From the NCBI GenBank assembly GCA_018340805.1, contig JACMZG010001870.1:45944006-46008005 (forward strand): a stretch of 64,000 bases of DNA. The letters are read 5' to 3'. Every line of letters starts with the position of its first letter. Within the stretch, counting starts at the first letter, position 1. Below the pieces are notes generated by a model. The model had not been told where the DNA came from, searched no databases, and saw only the letters and a program-made list of their open reading frames with translations. Below are positions 23,861-35,256 of this stretch, piece after piece. Made by a program: the position numbers and the translations under genes. Source of the DNA: Microvelia longipes (Eukaryota; Arthropoda; Insecta; Hemiptera; Veliidae).

Positions 23861-24743
23861 AAACCCCCCAAATACTCCTCAGGCACTCGTAGCACTACTA
23901 CATCCTTCCCTATCAACCCCCCCATAAACCTCTCGCACTATCAACCCCCCCAGCTACAACTAGACTCAGGCACTCACTCTCGCACATACACAATTCACAT
24001 CCTTCCTACAATCTCAGGCAGGCACTTCGTAGCACACTCAGCCATCGTTCCTACTCATCCTTCCTATACCCCCACACACTACTCCCTCAGGCATCGTACA
24101 CTACTACATCCTTCCTATCCACCCCACCAATACTCCCTCAGGCACTCGTAGCACTACTAACATCCTTCCTATAACCCCACCACTACTCTCTCTCCTCAGG
24201 CACTCGTACACTACTACATCCTCCTATCAACCCCCCCCACATTACTCCTCAGGCATCGTAGCACTACATCTATCCTACTTCACTAAAAACCTCCAACACC
24301 AACTTCCTCAGGCACTCGTAGCACTTACCTATCCTTCCTATCAAACCCCACACTACTCCCTCATCCACTCGTAGCAACTACTACATCTCCTACTACAACA
24401 CCCTCCCAACTCACTAGCCCTCGCACGTAGCACTACTAATCCTTCCTATCTACTACCTCAGGCATCTTAGCACTACTAATCCTTCCTATCAACCCCCGCA
24501 CTACTTCCCTCAGGCAATCGCGAGCACTACTACATCCATATCAAATAACCCCACCACTACTCCTCAGGCATCGTAGCACTACCTCATCCTTCCTATCAAC
24601 CCCCCCACTACCCTTCAGCACTCGTAGCACACAAATACACATCTCCTATCAACCCCCACTACCCCTCAGGCACTCGTAGCACTACTACATCCTTCCTATC
24701 AACCCCCACCACTACTCCGTAGGCCTCGTGCATCCTTCCTATC
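23861..24743. repeat. Minisatellite, about 52-bp C-rich unit
   Basis: Roughly 17 units with CACTCGTAGCACTACTACAT, CCTTCCTATCAACCCCCC and ACTACTCCCTCAGG. Indels are frequent, especially in C runs, so copy structure may be distorted by sequencing error. Confidence 0.9.
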
Positions 24744-24814
24744 AGAAGTTAAAAACAAGTGTGAGTAAATTTTTAGTTATTATAATTATTTGATGTAGTT
24801 AGATAATTGATAAA

Positions 24815-25005
24815 TATTAAAGTTACGTTTTCTTACTGTTTAAGATTTTGAGTTAAAGACTGTTGACAGCGTTTAGATCTTAAAAGAGAAAAGCACAAAC
24901 TTTATAGACTCCTCTAATACTTTTATACTCTATATGTGACAACTTGTCCCATGCTCATCTATTCTCATTGAATAGAAAATGTGATGGTGGCGACACTTTT
25001 TTTGC
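24815..25005 (+). repeat. Direct repeat, right copy
   Basis: Diverged copy of 23575-23800 (GTTTAAGATTTTGAGTTA, GGTGGCGACACTTTTTTTGC). It is cut off by the family C element that follows. Confidence 0.6.
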
Positions 25006-25007
25006 AT

Positions 25008-25172
25008 AGAGATATATACTAGAGGAGGCATAGCCTATCTAATACATCGAGAGCCTGAAACATCTTTTCGGGGCTCTCAGGGCCTGTAGAACCTCATTGA
25101 AACCTCCTTTAAGAGTGACTTAAAGTTATAATAAATTAATTGATTTCGGCTTCCCGCACATTTTTTGAGTTT
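25008..25172 (+). repeat. Family C repeat
   Basis: GGCATAGCCTATCTAATACA, GAGAGCCTGAAACATCTTTT and AACCTCATTGAAACCTCCTT match the right arm of the element at 1931-2181. Both share GGCTTCCCGCACATTTTTTG downstream, so the repeat extends past the foldback. Confidence 0.75.
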
Positions 25173-25405
25173 TGACTTGTACTTTAACGTTCTACTATAT
25201 AAGTAGGCTTTTTTGCCTTTATGTTCACCCAGTGGCTCCCACTGTTAGGAAAACTTAAAACGCTACATAAAAATTCCAGGTTCAATATTGTCAGTTGCGC
25301 ATGGCAATGCAATAGTGTCGTAGGTCTGTTATAAACACAATTTGAATTTTTTATACTCAACAGACCTCTTTTGGTTATTTTTACATTTCTCATAGTATAA
25401 TATAC
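25173..25405. other. No feature recognised
   Basis: AT-rich. A 69-codon minus-strand frame is unsupported. Confidence 0.45.
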
Positions 25406-26035
25406 TACAATTTTTCAAGCTTTTGAGGACGAATAGGTCCAAAATAAAAAAAAACTAATTTTGCCAAGCTTTCGATATAATTTTATCTTTTTCAAGGCTT
25501 AACATAATAAATAATAACAAAAAGTCATATATGTCGACTAACCCTAATGTTTTTAATAAAAAGTCTGATATCTCAGACTTATTATTATAATATCTATTCC
25601 TCCTTTTAAAAATAATTAGTGCAATTGTATTTTAAATTATATATTATTAGTAGATAAGTATATTTTTAAATAATAAATTATAATTTAAAAATAATACATA
25701 AATAATAGTGCGATCCTAATCAATAACATTTACCTTTAAAGTTTTATTTAATTTAAGAGGGCCTTGCCCCAACTAAGGAGTTTTTAATTGTAGATCTTTG
25801 TTTAGACCTTAATGTAACTCAACAACATTATTACCTTTTTTGTTTTTAACGGAATTGTTTGTCTGTTACTCTAGTTGTTGTCCAAACATCTATTTGTTAG
25901 CAACCATGCAACTGTTTTTGTTATTATTTATTATGTTAAGTCTTGAAAAAGATAAAATTATATCGAAAGCTCGGCAAAATTAGTTTTTTTTAAATTTTTT
26001 TGGACCTATTCATCCTCAAAAGCTTGAATAATTTA
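25406..26035. mobile_element. TIR element with about 115-bp arms
   Basis: Left arm 25406-25520 and right arm 25919-26035 are inverted copies (AAGCTTTTGAGGACGAATAG, GCCAAGCTTTCGATATAA). The arms resemble a degraded hammerhead: GAT(A)/(T)ATC as stem II, GAAA, and GCC/GGC as stem I. The CTGANGA core, however, reads TTGAAAA. Confidence 0.65.
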
Positions 26036-27048
26036 AAATAGATGTCCCTATAAAGTTTTTTGTTTTACAATTTTTCACGTACATTCTTATTTGGTTTAAG
26101 TCAGTCTACGAATGTAGATGACAATTGTCATTTAGTCAATCATCTGGGATCAATCAACTGCATGTCTTTAGAAACGAGATAAATTTTCTTTTAAAATTCG
26201 AAAATAAAATGAAAATCAAAGGTTTCAAATAATTGCTCCTTTTTTAAGGCGAAAACATTTTTTTTGGCAGTAAAAGAATTTCTTCCTTTGACACAAGATA
26301 TCCTTCGCAAGGAGGAAAAACCGAGTGACTACCGCAAGATAAAACTCGAGACCAAAAGGAAAAGAATCAGAAAGGTTTTCAAGCGACAGGAAAACAATAC
26401 TCCAAAGAAAACCTAAGACCATGGTGTCATCAAATTACAGCTTAGATTTCGACTTCTCTTCAGCCTTATTATCTCACTTCTTTCAAATATCTTTTTTCTT
26501 TTGTATCTATGTCGTTCTAAAAATGTTTTATAGGTTTTTGTGAAACTTTGATATACTTTTTAAAAACCGTGAAATTTAAAAGAGTGCTTAGAGTTGTTAA
26601 GTATAAAAATAAAGTTTTCAATTAAGAGCAGAGATATCAATCAGTTTTATAATTATTAATGATGAGGAGGAACAGGGATGAAACGATAAATATTTTCAAG
26701 AAATCTAATAAAAAAATACAAGTTTTATTTTATATGTATGATTTCATCAAAACTCAGGTTAACAATATGAAAGTTAGCGGTCAATAAAAAGCACTAAGAA
26801 TCGCTCAAGATAGATGTCATTAAATTAATTTCCGAAAAGCTCAATTTCTGTCCCATTTTTATAAATGACAAAAAATATTTCCTTAGATAATTAATTATAT
26901 CAACATTTGTTTTACATTTTTTTATACGTCTTTAACAGAATAATCACGTAATCAAGGAAAGGTGTCATGATGAGAAATGAGGTGCTAAATGTTTGAACGA
27001 AGAGGGAAGCAGTAATCAATGTAAAACAATAGATAAAGAAACTGAGAC
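26036..27048. other. No gene supported
   Basis: A 65-codon minus-strand frame at 26225-26422 is Lys/Phe-rich without domain or splice signals. Confidence 0.45.
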
Positions 27049-27106
27049 CTCCGCAGGGAGACCACCACGGGCTCGTGTTCTTTTGTATTCACCCAGTCTA
27101 AGGAGT
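27049..27106 (-). CDS. Candidate fourth exon of the minus-strand gene
   Basis: A 58-nt minus-strand stretch of higher GC follows an acceptor-like TATGAATATCTCAG. It enters with 2 nt, exactly the phase required after the exon at 45419-45600, giving a split Asp codon and then SLDWVNTKEHEPVVVSLR. It would leave with 2 nt. Against it: the donor is GTCTCA, which is weak; the intron would be 18 kb; and the plus strand is open over the same bases. If the donor is not used the frame reads on about 22 codons to a stop, so a terminal exon is also possible. Confidence 0.3.
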
Positions 27107-27226
27107 CTGAGATATTCATAAATATTTGACGGAAAGCTTTAACATATATTTCTCACTAGCAGCCAAATAAGGAATTTTAAAAAGGGAGAGAAAAGTAAAT
27201 TCTTAAGTTGCATAAGCAGTAGCGTA

Positions 27227-27689
27227 GCCAGCATTAGTTGTAGTCATAAACCGAAGCCAGCACTAATTGTAGTCATAACCCGAAGCCAGCACTAGTTGTA
27301 GTCATGACCCGAAGCCAGCCTAGTTGTAGTGTAGTAGACCCGAAGCCAGCACTAGTTTAGCCGTAGACACTAGTTGTAGTCATAACCCGAATCAGCACTA
27401 GTCTGTAGTCATGACCCGAAGCACCTGAAACCGAAGCCAGCACTAACTGTCATTACCCGAAGCCATCACTAACTGTAGTCATAACCCGAAACCAGCATTA
27501 GCTGTGGTCATAACCCGAAGCCAGCACTAACTGTAGTCATTACCCGAAGCCAGCACTAGCTGTTGGTCATACCGAAGCCAGCACTAACTGAGTCATTAAC
27601 CCGAAGCCAACTACGTTACCTGTGGTCATAACCCGAAGCCAGCAATAACTGTAGTCATAGCCCGAAGCCAGCACTAACTGTAATCATAA
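27227..27689. repeat. Minisatellite, 29-bp unit, about 15 copies
   Basis: Units CCCGAAGCCAGCACTAGTTG plus TAGTCATAA. The first unit reads CAGTAGCGTAGCCAGCATTA, which resembles a hAT terminus, so the array may have grown from an element end. Confidence 0.9.
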
Positions 27690-28489
27690 CATTCCCTTTA
27701 AAATTATAATTGAGCCAGAGTTCCATTATAGAAAGTTGTAATAAAACTCAGTTATCCTAGTAAACACCATGTAAGCATTGAAGACAGTCTAAAAGGCAAA
27801 AATCTTTTATTCAGCTAATCGATTAAATCTTCTTTTTGTTCTCTTTTATCGTTATTGTTTTATAAAATTCAAGACTCAACGTTCAAATATAAAACTTTCA
27901 AAAAGCCTAGCTCTGTGGTTTACAGACAAACAAGGGGATCAAGTAGTGTGGGGAAAATGACTCATCCAGAAGAGTGGGGAGACAAAAAGTAGTTAGGAAA
28001 GGTGGGGGAGACTCATAGGGTGAAACAGACGAAGGGCAAGAGGAAGTAGCCTTGAAAGAAAACAGGGTTCTCGGTCAGATAAAAACTAAAAAAACCTTGT
28101 AAAATTTTACAACCTGTCCTTTTTTATTGGCTTTTTTAAATCTTTGCTCTTACAGTTCTTAAAAAGGACTGTTATGGGGCAGAACTTTACTCAGAAACAA
28201 ATACTTGGAACACTAAACCCAAACATCTAGACGTAGGTGTAGCAACACTAGTCAACAAATACATAAAAACTTATAACCCAAATGAACACACTAAAATAAA
28301 ATACTAACATGCATGCATACTAGTACTGATTTTTACACACACGATATTATTACACAAGTTTAAAGTTGTATAAAACTTTTTTTTTTATCGAAACAAAGTT
28401 TTATCTCCAGTTTCCTTTTTAGTTGAAATTTATACATGTTTGTTAGTATTATATGATGATTTATTGCTGTTAGGAGCCTTGAAGTAGAC
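27690..28489. other. No feature recognised
   Basis: AT-rich, with a purine-rich patch at 27935-28080. Confidence 0.5.
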
Positions 28490-29029
28490 GTTTTATACAG
28501 TGGCGGTATTAGAGCCCAATCCTGGGAGGGGTAACCTTATAAAAATGTATGCGACCGTGGGGGGGGGGTGTTACCAAGCCGTGCGTCCTATATTACATAA
28601 ACGATAAGTAAAACCTTCATGATCCGCTTCTGTTTAATGAATGATTATAATTTTACATTAAATAAAATCAATATAAATAATAATTTTACGTTTTTGCAAC
28701 AGGGGGGGGGGCGAAAGACGTATTTACGAATTTTAAAAAATTGAAAAAAGATCTTGCTTCGCTTGCTGGTATCAGTATGAATTTTAGGAAAAGGGTTACT
28801 GTTTTGGAGATACCGCAACACATATTTACACGTATTTTCATTAAACATAGTACCAATTGGACATCTAATGACGCACTCGCTGACGTTCGTTCAATTAATA
28901 GTAGTACGTTGCAACAGGAAAAATCGTAAAAAATTTGAAACAAATTTATAAAAATTAAAAATCTTTTGTTTGCGCACAAGATTATGGTCAATACAATAGA
29001 TCAATAGCGACCATGATCAATAGTCCAAA

Positions 29030-29520
29030 AATAAGGCTAACTTCGCTATCTAATTGATAAGCATTTGATAATAAAAGGGCTTCGTGCTCCCTAGAATTTT
29101 TATGTTCATAATGATGCATGGAAATTAGAGGCTCGGTTTGCTGGCTAGATTGCTAAAATATAAAATTATGTTCATCAAAAAGGGCTCGCTTCTCTTGCTT
29201 GATTGCTATGAATATACATCCAAGTATATTCAAAAAGACGCGCTTCGCTCGCACAATTGGTAAAATATAGAATAAGGGGTATTAAAAAAGGGCTAGTTTC
29301 GCTCGCTAGATTGGTATAAATATGTGCGTGCATTTAGAAAAAGAGGCTCGCTTCGCTCGATAGGTTACTAAGTTTAAAAATGATCTATATTAATGGGAAA
29401 TCGCTTCGCTAGCTAGATTGCGATAAATATATATGCAAAATATAGGCAAAAAGGCTCGCTTCGCTTATTAATTTTTTTTCAATTGCTATAACTACATATG
29501 CACAACGTTCACTTCGCTCG
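29030..29520. repeat. Degenerate array of CTCGCTTCGCTCG-type units
   Basis: About eight units of roughly 50-70 bp, each with GGCTCGCTTCGCTCG-like and TAGATTGCTATAAATATA-like parts. Spacing is irregular. Confidence 0.65.
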
Positions 29521-29579
29521 CAATTTTTTTAATATGCCAAATTTTATCGCAGCCTTTTTCTATAAACTTAGGCATATCC

Positions 29580-29715
29580 AAAAATTCTGGCGCGCTGGTC
29601 CGCATGTCAGGCGTATTCCCATTGGAATGCATGTTTGCGTGCTTAACAATCACTTGCTTAAGGTTCCGGTTTATGCTTCATAACTTGAGCAGTTATCAAA
29701 CACTACTCGTAAATG
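29580..29715 (+). repeat. Module H, inverted partner at 30660-30765
   Basis: GGCGCGCTGGTCCGCATGTC, CTTAAGGTTCCGGTTTATGC and GAGCAGTTATCAAACACTAC recur reverse-complemented at 30765-30660. The 30.7 kb copy ends in GGTTCGAATCC (minus strand), a tRNA B-box, so module H may be a SINE. Confidence 0.55.
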
Positions 29716-30419
29716 ATTTTTTCTGTATTTTTCAAAGGAAATGCGCATAAATATCCTGTTGGCTATGCAAAATTATGCCTCTAAAATTGGCAGTGCACGT
29801 CATTATTAGCACTATTTTAATGTTTATAGTTGGTTTCTTTAAGGTTTTTAGCATATTCTTTGAAAAATATAGAAAAAAAATCGAGTACGGGGAACCTCGG
29901 AACTTTTCCTCACCATTCGGACTCGCTTCGCTTGTCCTCAGAATAGGATACTTAACAAATGGCCTAGGTTTTTTTCAAATTTGGTCTCGCTTCGCTTGAT
30001 TATTTGAATTTTTGGCGGAAATTTGTAACCTTGACAAATGTAAACAAACTTTTACGTTTAACAAAAGTGTCGCACTAATTAATAATTAAGTTAGCTTATA
30101 ACTTTTTAACTAATTAGTAGATTTTGATCGGAGTTTTTTATATTTGTTCCTATTTTTTTTGCGGTTCCAACGACGTGTTATATGTCAAAAACACGTGTAT
30201 ACTTTTGGTATATTGGTAGCGTCAACATTTTAAATTTCGAAAGTAAATAATTTCAAAATGGCGGCCAATATCAAAACGAAATTCGAAAGATTTGTTTGTC
30301 ATATTGAGAGGTATATTCCTGCCAAATTTCAAGTTCATCGGGTCATTTTTCGATTTTTTACGATTTTTTTAAATTTTTGCTGACTAAGCAAATAGGGTTA
30401 ATGGTGACATAAAATTTTG

Positions 30420-30655
30420 ATATTCCAGGCAGCACAACTAGACCCAAAGACTCATTTTTGTACTAAGTTTCAACTATCTAGCATAAACACAGTGGGAGTT
30501 ATGCGTGACACAGACACACACTCACAGACATCAAGCTGAAATGGTCCTAAAAACACCTAAAATGGATAATTCAAGTGAAATCTCGGGTTACAATTTTTTG
30601 GGTGAAACCCAACAACTTTTCCTCTATATACCTTCTGTATAAGAAGGTGAGGAAA
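30420..30655 (+). repeat. Family E repeat inside the hAT shell
   Basis: CAACTATCTAGCATAAACAC, the CA-rich middle, AAACACCTAAAATGGATAAT and CCTCTATATACCTTCTGTAT occur in order. Confidence 0.75.
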
Positions 30656-30659
30656 AGTA

Positions 30660-30765
30660 AAAATAGTTTCGAGTAGTGCTTGATAATTAAGTATCAGCTC
30701 AAGTTAGGAAGTATAAACTGGAACCTTAAATTTGCCCGACATGCGGACCACCGCGCCAGACAAGG
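30660..30765 (-). repeat. Module H, reverse copy
   Basis: Reverse complement of 29580-29715, with the B-box word at 30761-30771 on the minus strand. Confidence 0.5.
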
Positions 30766-30849
30766 ATTCGAACCCAACGAAAAAACGACTCCCCACTTGA
30801 AATCTGTTGTTTAGCGGCCGTATTTTAGGTTTTCTGGTATTGACCACAG

Positions 30850-31085
30850 TTTTTTCGACTTTTTGGTCACTTAGCGTAGTCATGTCGACTTTGGACCGAT
30901 TTTATTTGATTCAGCGCCCAAAATGACATATAAAACAAAACACACTCGAAATTTAATTTTTTATAGACTGTAATATTTTGTAATATATAGACTGACAATT
31001 TTTATGGGTTTTTCGACTTTTAGGTCACTTAGAGTGATCGTATCGACTTCGGACCAGTTTCAATCGATTCAGCGTCAAGCCTTTT
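30850..31085. repeat. Duplicated 65-bp segment
   Basis: Two diverged direct copies about 157 bp apart share TTTTTCGACTTTT, GGTCACTTAG and GTCGACTTTGGACC-like words. Confidence 0.7.
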
Positions 31086-31920
31086 TTTGCAGCAAAGTAT
31101 ATGTAGGGTTTTACTAACAATAAATTACACGCGAGCCGAAATAAAGCCAAGCTAGCCAAAAGAATTATAATTTTCAATTCGAGAAATGCACAAAATAAGA
31201 TTTTTTTCGTTTAATGGCGTTACCCCCGCTCCTTAAATTGGCGTTGCGGAGATCAAAATGTATATTATATACATACTGTCTACAGACACTATATGGGGGA
31301 CGGGCCTAAAGCTGGTGGGTTTTTTATGCTTTTTCAAAGGGCAGTGGGCAATTAAAATAAATTTAGGGCCCGAAGGGCCCGAAGAAAGTTTTAAATGGCT
31401 GATTTAGACCTTAATTTCTTTTCTATTTCGTACTTTTATCCTCTCTAAAAGCGATACTTTTCCTCCTCTTTTCTTTTCCTTCCCCTCTTTTTTATTTTTT
31501 TCCTGGATCCTGGGGGGGGGGGGGGGGGGTAATTACCCCATTACCCCCCCCGTAATACCGCCAATGGTTTTATAGCGGCAAGGAAATTTTATAAATTCAC
31601 ATCTTCACGAAAAGTCAAGGTTATGCGTCTAATTTCTAAACTGTCAATTACGGAATGAAACATCTCAAATAATCAACGGAAGTATTAGAAATAGTAAAAA
31701 ATAATATAGTCCCGGACCAAAGATCTTTAATAAAAAAGACGAAGGGAATTTTTCTGACCCCATGAAAGTTTTATGAGGAAGAGAAATAAGAAGAAACTTA
31801 TAATTTCTTGTAAGGTTATTAAAAAATGTGCAAAACGCTGGTTATATCAAGGATAAAACGAGTCCATATATAAACATTTTTAAGCAATAACATTTGAATG
31901 GTCGATCTTTATTATCTTTA

Positions 31921-32530
31921 ATACAAATATTATTATTATTATTAAAGATTGAGGTTGGAGTCGAGGATAGACCCCATTTACACTGCGACTGGAAGTCTAT
32001 TGTACAATCCTCTCAATTGGTCCAGGTCAGAATAATCCTTTTCCCCGGACTAGGTCTAGGATCTTGTGACCAGTGATTCATTAGTAGAGTCAAACTTAGT
32101 TAGAGTGCTGCTACCAAGGCTAGGGCTTCACATCTCAGATAAATGTGAGAGGCAGTTTCGGTTTCCGATTCACAAAGCCTACACACTGGGGTTATCTTTA
32201 AAGATACCAATGGTATGGAGATGTTTTCGGAGGTGACAGTGAACAGTCAATACAAATATTAAGGCACGAGGTTGTTACAAGCAAAACAAAAACTTTCACT
32301 ATTCGTTTATAACCTACAATAGGAAACCTTTTAACGAAAGGTAAGTTTGGCTTTAACCTTAAGACCTGCGCAGTCTTTTTTACGCTTAAACCCGTAGGGT
32401 CATATTAGCGTTTTCCCCTGACTCAAATAATCCATCACAGAGTTTGTATACACCCAATCATCTAGGAAGAACAGTCTCTGTTCAAGGCGGAACATATGAT
32501 TGGTCCACAGTGTACCCAGTTCATGTAGCC
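31921..32530 (-). pseudogene. LINE 3' fragment, (TAA)n tail
   Basis: Minus strand, broken frames. LTVHCHLRKHLHTIGIFKDN around 32250-32190 is followed by a Cys-rich CRLCESETETASHI-like knuckle near 32170-32140, and later GKRIILTWTN near 32040. This resembles the C-terminal region after RNase H in I/R1/jockey-group LINEs. The element ends with (TAA)n at 31921-31945, a tail style known from the I group. Several stops and shifts; 5' end lost. Confidence 0.75.
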
Positions 32531-32865
32531 CAACCAGACTCTATCAAAACTCACCACTCTGGCTAGTGCCTGCGACTAGTTCACAGTGCGCCTAGTTCAT
32601 CTAGACCAGCTAGATTGTGACTCGGTTCACCGCTCTGGCTAGCGCCAACTACTAGTTCACTGCATGCTTAGTTCATATAGAGTTACTAGCTCCTCTGATC
32701 ATATTACTCTCAGTTAGCCCACCCTAGTTCAAACAGTCTTACCAATCTCATCAGCTCCTCTTGCATCACCAGACTAGCTTGGCTCGCCGCTCTCACCACC
32801 ACCCAACAGTGAACTCTAGCAACCCCGATGTCAGTGTGCACAAACTCATTTTTTAGCTCTGACCT
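32531..32865. repeat. Degenerate tandem repeat, C-rich
   Basis: Loose units of about 70-110 bp with AGTTCACAGTGCGCCTAGTT, AGACCAGCTAGATTG and CCGCTCTGGCTAGCGCC, decaying to the right. Confidence 0.6.
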
Positions 32866-33180
32866 GAAAGTCAACCCTATATACCTACGGTATAAAGGGT
32901 TTGAAAGACCACAGGTTTCTAATATTTGGAACTGTAACGCTACTTGAAGAGGAAATGGAGTCTCTAAGACGGCAGGACATTCTTACTATCATCCATCGTA
33001 GCAGGAGGTTTGACGAGGAGAAAGTAGTGGAAGTACAGTGATAGGTGGTTGATTTCGGGGTTGGTGGAAAGGACCCAAAGGTGTGGTCTACTCACCAGCC
33101 TTGACCTCCCCACTCTTACTACTACTACTACTACTTCCCTATATACCTACAGTATAAATGAGGAAATGTAATAATAACAA
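32866..33180. other. Unassigned G/C-richer block
   Basis: Bounded by two family E end words (TATACCTACGGTATAAA and TATACCTACAGTATAAA). The plus strand is open for about 60 codons with LLEEEMESLRRQDILTIIHR then SRRF. There is no acceptor, start or homology I can name, so no gene is called. Confidence 0.3.
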
Positions 33181-33210
33181 TTCATACGTAATAATGAGTG
33201 TAAATAGTCT

Positions 33211-33300
33211 TTCCACCACTCCACAATGTTAAAATTTATTTAAAACCGGCTGTGAACCGAAACAGACATCATCAGTTCCGGAGAGAAGATCATATATGTA
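33211..33300 (-). ncRNA. Hammerhead-type remnant
   Basis: Minus strand: CTGATGA at 33275-33269 and the downstream GCCGG and TTGTGGAG end are kept, but GAAA has become CACA. The motif should be inactive. Confidence 0.6.
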
Positions 33301-33680
33301 GGTTACTCGTAGATTTATGATGTGTCTATCATTAAGTTTTCCTTTTAAGTAAGAAAAATGAATAAACACAAAAATAAAAAAAAACATTAATTAATAGAAC
33401 ACAAAACCATAAATGTTTGAGTAAATACTTTCTTTAAATATGTTTTGAAAATAATAATCATGTTTTCATTTACTTTTTTATTTATTTATTCATATACTTT
33501 TATATAGTAATGAATTAAAAGTATTCGATAAAAAGAAAATTATTTTTTTACAAAAAAAAGCGAGAAATTTCTCTTTTCACTGATTTTCAAATAAAACTTT
33601 TTATGTTTTAGAAATTAACGCGAGGCGTCCGCTTTTCAAATTTGGATTTTCTCAACCTTTTTATTTAATACCGTTTCTAG
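33301..33680. other. No feature recognised
   Basis: AT-rich. Confidence 0.5.
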
Positions 33681-33755
33681 AGAAACCAGCACTGGACAGC
33701 ACAACTTGACATAAAGATTGATTTTTGTATCAACTTTCAAGTCCTTAGCATAAAT

Positions 33756-34264
33756 CTAGGGTCAGCGGGAAAAAGCACATAAGTTAAGTTTTTCAATTTT
33801 TTTATACGATTAAAGTATTTCTCAGACCTTACTTAACCAAACGTAAAAACCACTTAAGTCAAAACTATCTTATACGATTAAAGTATTTCTCAGACGTTAC
33901 TTAACCACGTAAAACCACTTAGTCAAAACTATCTTATACGATTAAGTATTTCTCAGACCCTACTTAACCAAACGTAAAAACCACTTAAGTCAAAACTATC
34001 TTATACGATTAAAGTATTTCTCAGACCTTACTTCAGCAAACGTAAAAACCACTTAAGTCAAAACTATCGTTAAATAAGATAAATGAGTAAAAATACATTA
34101 CGACTAAATCCAAATTTTTATCAATTTGATAAAATAATAATTAATTTTATATTATTAATTATTATGTTATCACCCATGTGATAAAATAAGTCATACTATG
34201 ACTTTAAGTCATATTATGACTTATGACTCATTATGACTTATGTGTTTTTTCCCGCCGACCCTAG
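33756..34264. mobile_element. TIR element of 509 bp inserted in family E
   Basis: Left end CTAGGGTCAGCGGGAAAAAG and right end TTTTTTCCCGCCGACCCTAG are inverted, flanked by a possible AAAT duplication. The interior is a 68-bp minisatellite and short TCATAATATGAC-type palindromes. No transposase. Confidence 0.75.
33801..34068. repeat. Minisatellite, 68-bp unit, 4 copies
   Basis: Units TATACGATTAAAGTATTTCT, CAGACCTTACTTAACCAAAC and CACTTAAGTCAAAACTATC. Contained in the preceding TIR element. Confidence 0.9.
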
Positions 34265-34297
34265 AAATAACCTGGAGCTTCATTGATAACGGACACA

Positions 34298-34333
<36 letters not shown>

Positions 34334-34440
34334 TTGTAAAAACCACTCAGGAGGTCTTAAAACACCTGAAGCTAATAATTCAGGCGATTTTGGATTCATT
34401 TTTTGCAAACTCAATACTTTTTTAATAAACCTAATCGAAT

Positions 34441-35054
34441 TTTACAAACAAAGTAAAATCGAATTTTCTTAGGGAAGAACTTGCTTCAATGAAACTTCAA
34501 ATAGAAAATACTTTAAGTACAATAAAATACTTAAGGAATGTGAGTCAATAGAATACCGAATAAAATACTTGAGAAAGGAAAATAATTCTAGTAAGACAAC
34601 ACAATAACTCGTGAGACTTAGTTTGCTTCGTAATTTTCTGTGAAAAAGGTAAGTTACGGGAAAGGGTCATTGTTTTTCTCCTAAACTACCACCAAGTTTA
34701 GGAAAGAAAACTAATGATTTTTACAACAGAGGATTGAAACTGTAGAAAAGTTACCGAAGAAAGAAAAGACCAATAGAATTGGGAGAAACAATCCCAGGGT
34801 TTATACGATAAAGAAATCCAACAAATTTCTTTTGGTTTAAGTCCGAGCAAATAAAACAAGTGTAAAGTGGATACAAAGTACGTAGGGCGTAATTACCTAG
34901 AAATGAGGAAGTAACACGCCACTGGACTCAAACATAGTAGTAGTTATAGTTATAGCGAATATCTAAAGAAAAAATAAATTTGGCCCTCATAAGGGGGAGG
35001 GGGGGGGGTTAGGAGGAGAACTTTCGGAAAGGAAAGGTACCTTTAACCCTCCAA
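34441..35054. other. No feature recognised
   Basis: AT-rich, with a G run at 34989-35008. Confidence 0.5.
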
Positions 35055-35256
35055 GCATGGTCACAAGTCCATTCCAAGCATGGTCACAATTCCGTTCCAC
35101 GTATGGTCACAATTCCGTTCCACGTATGGTCACAAGTCCGTTCCCCGTATGGTCACAACTCCGTTTCATGTATGGTCACAAGTCCGTTCCACGCATGGTC
35201 ACAAGTCCGTTTCATGTATGGTCACAAGCCCGTTCCACGTATGGTCACAAGTCCGT
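35055..35256. repeat. Minisatellite, 23-bp unit, 9 copies
   Basis: Units ATGGTCACAAGTCCGTTCCA plus CGT. Three overlapping frames of 77-108 codons arise because the unit is not a multiple of three. These are by-products. Confidence 0.95.

Larger units (their letters stand above)
28498..31566. mobile_element. hAT-type element, 3.07 kb, non-autonomous
   Basis: Left end CAGTGGCGGTATTA and right end TAATACCGCCAATG are inverted with one mismatch. The perfect 8-bp direct repeat GTTTTATA (28490-28497 and 31567-31574) is the hAT-type duplication. No transposase is readable. Inside are G tracts near both ends, a degenerate array of CTCGCTTCGCTCG units (29030-29520), an inverted module (29580-29715 with 30660-30765), a family E copy, and a duplicated 65-bp segment. 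It appears to be a shell filled with other repeats. Confidence 0.85.
33690..34440 (+). repeat. Family E repeat split by a TIR element
   Basis: The left part (TTTCAAGTCCTTAGCATAAAT, to 33755) and right part (from 34265, AACCTGGAGCTTCATTGATA, the CA tract and CACTCAGGAGGTCTTAAAAC) join into one E copy when the inserted element is removed. Confidence 0.75.

Noticed and set aside
32940..33130. Plus-strand frame with LLEEEMESLRRQ and a minus-strand donor-like GTGAGT at 33097
   Set aside because: No acceptor or homology, bounded by family E end words; the two signals are on opposite strands and contradict each other.
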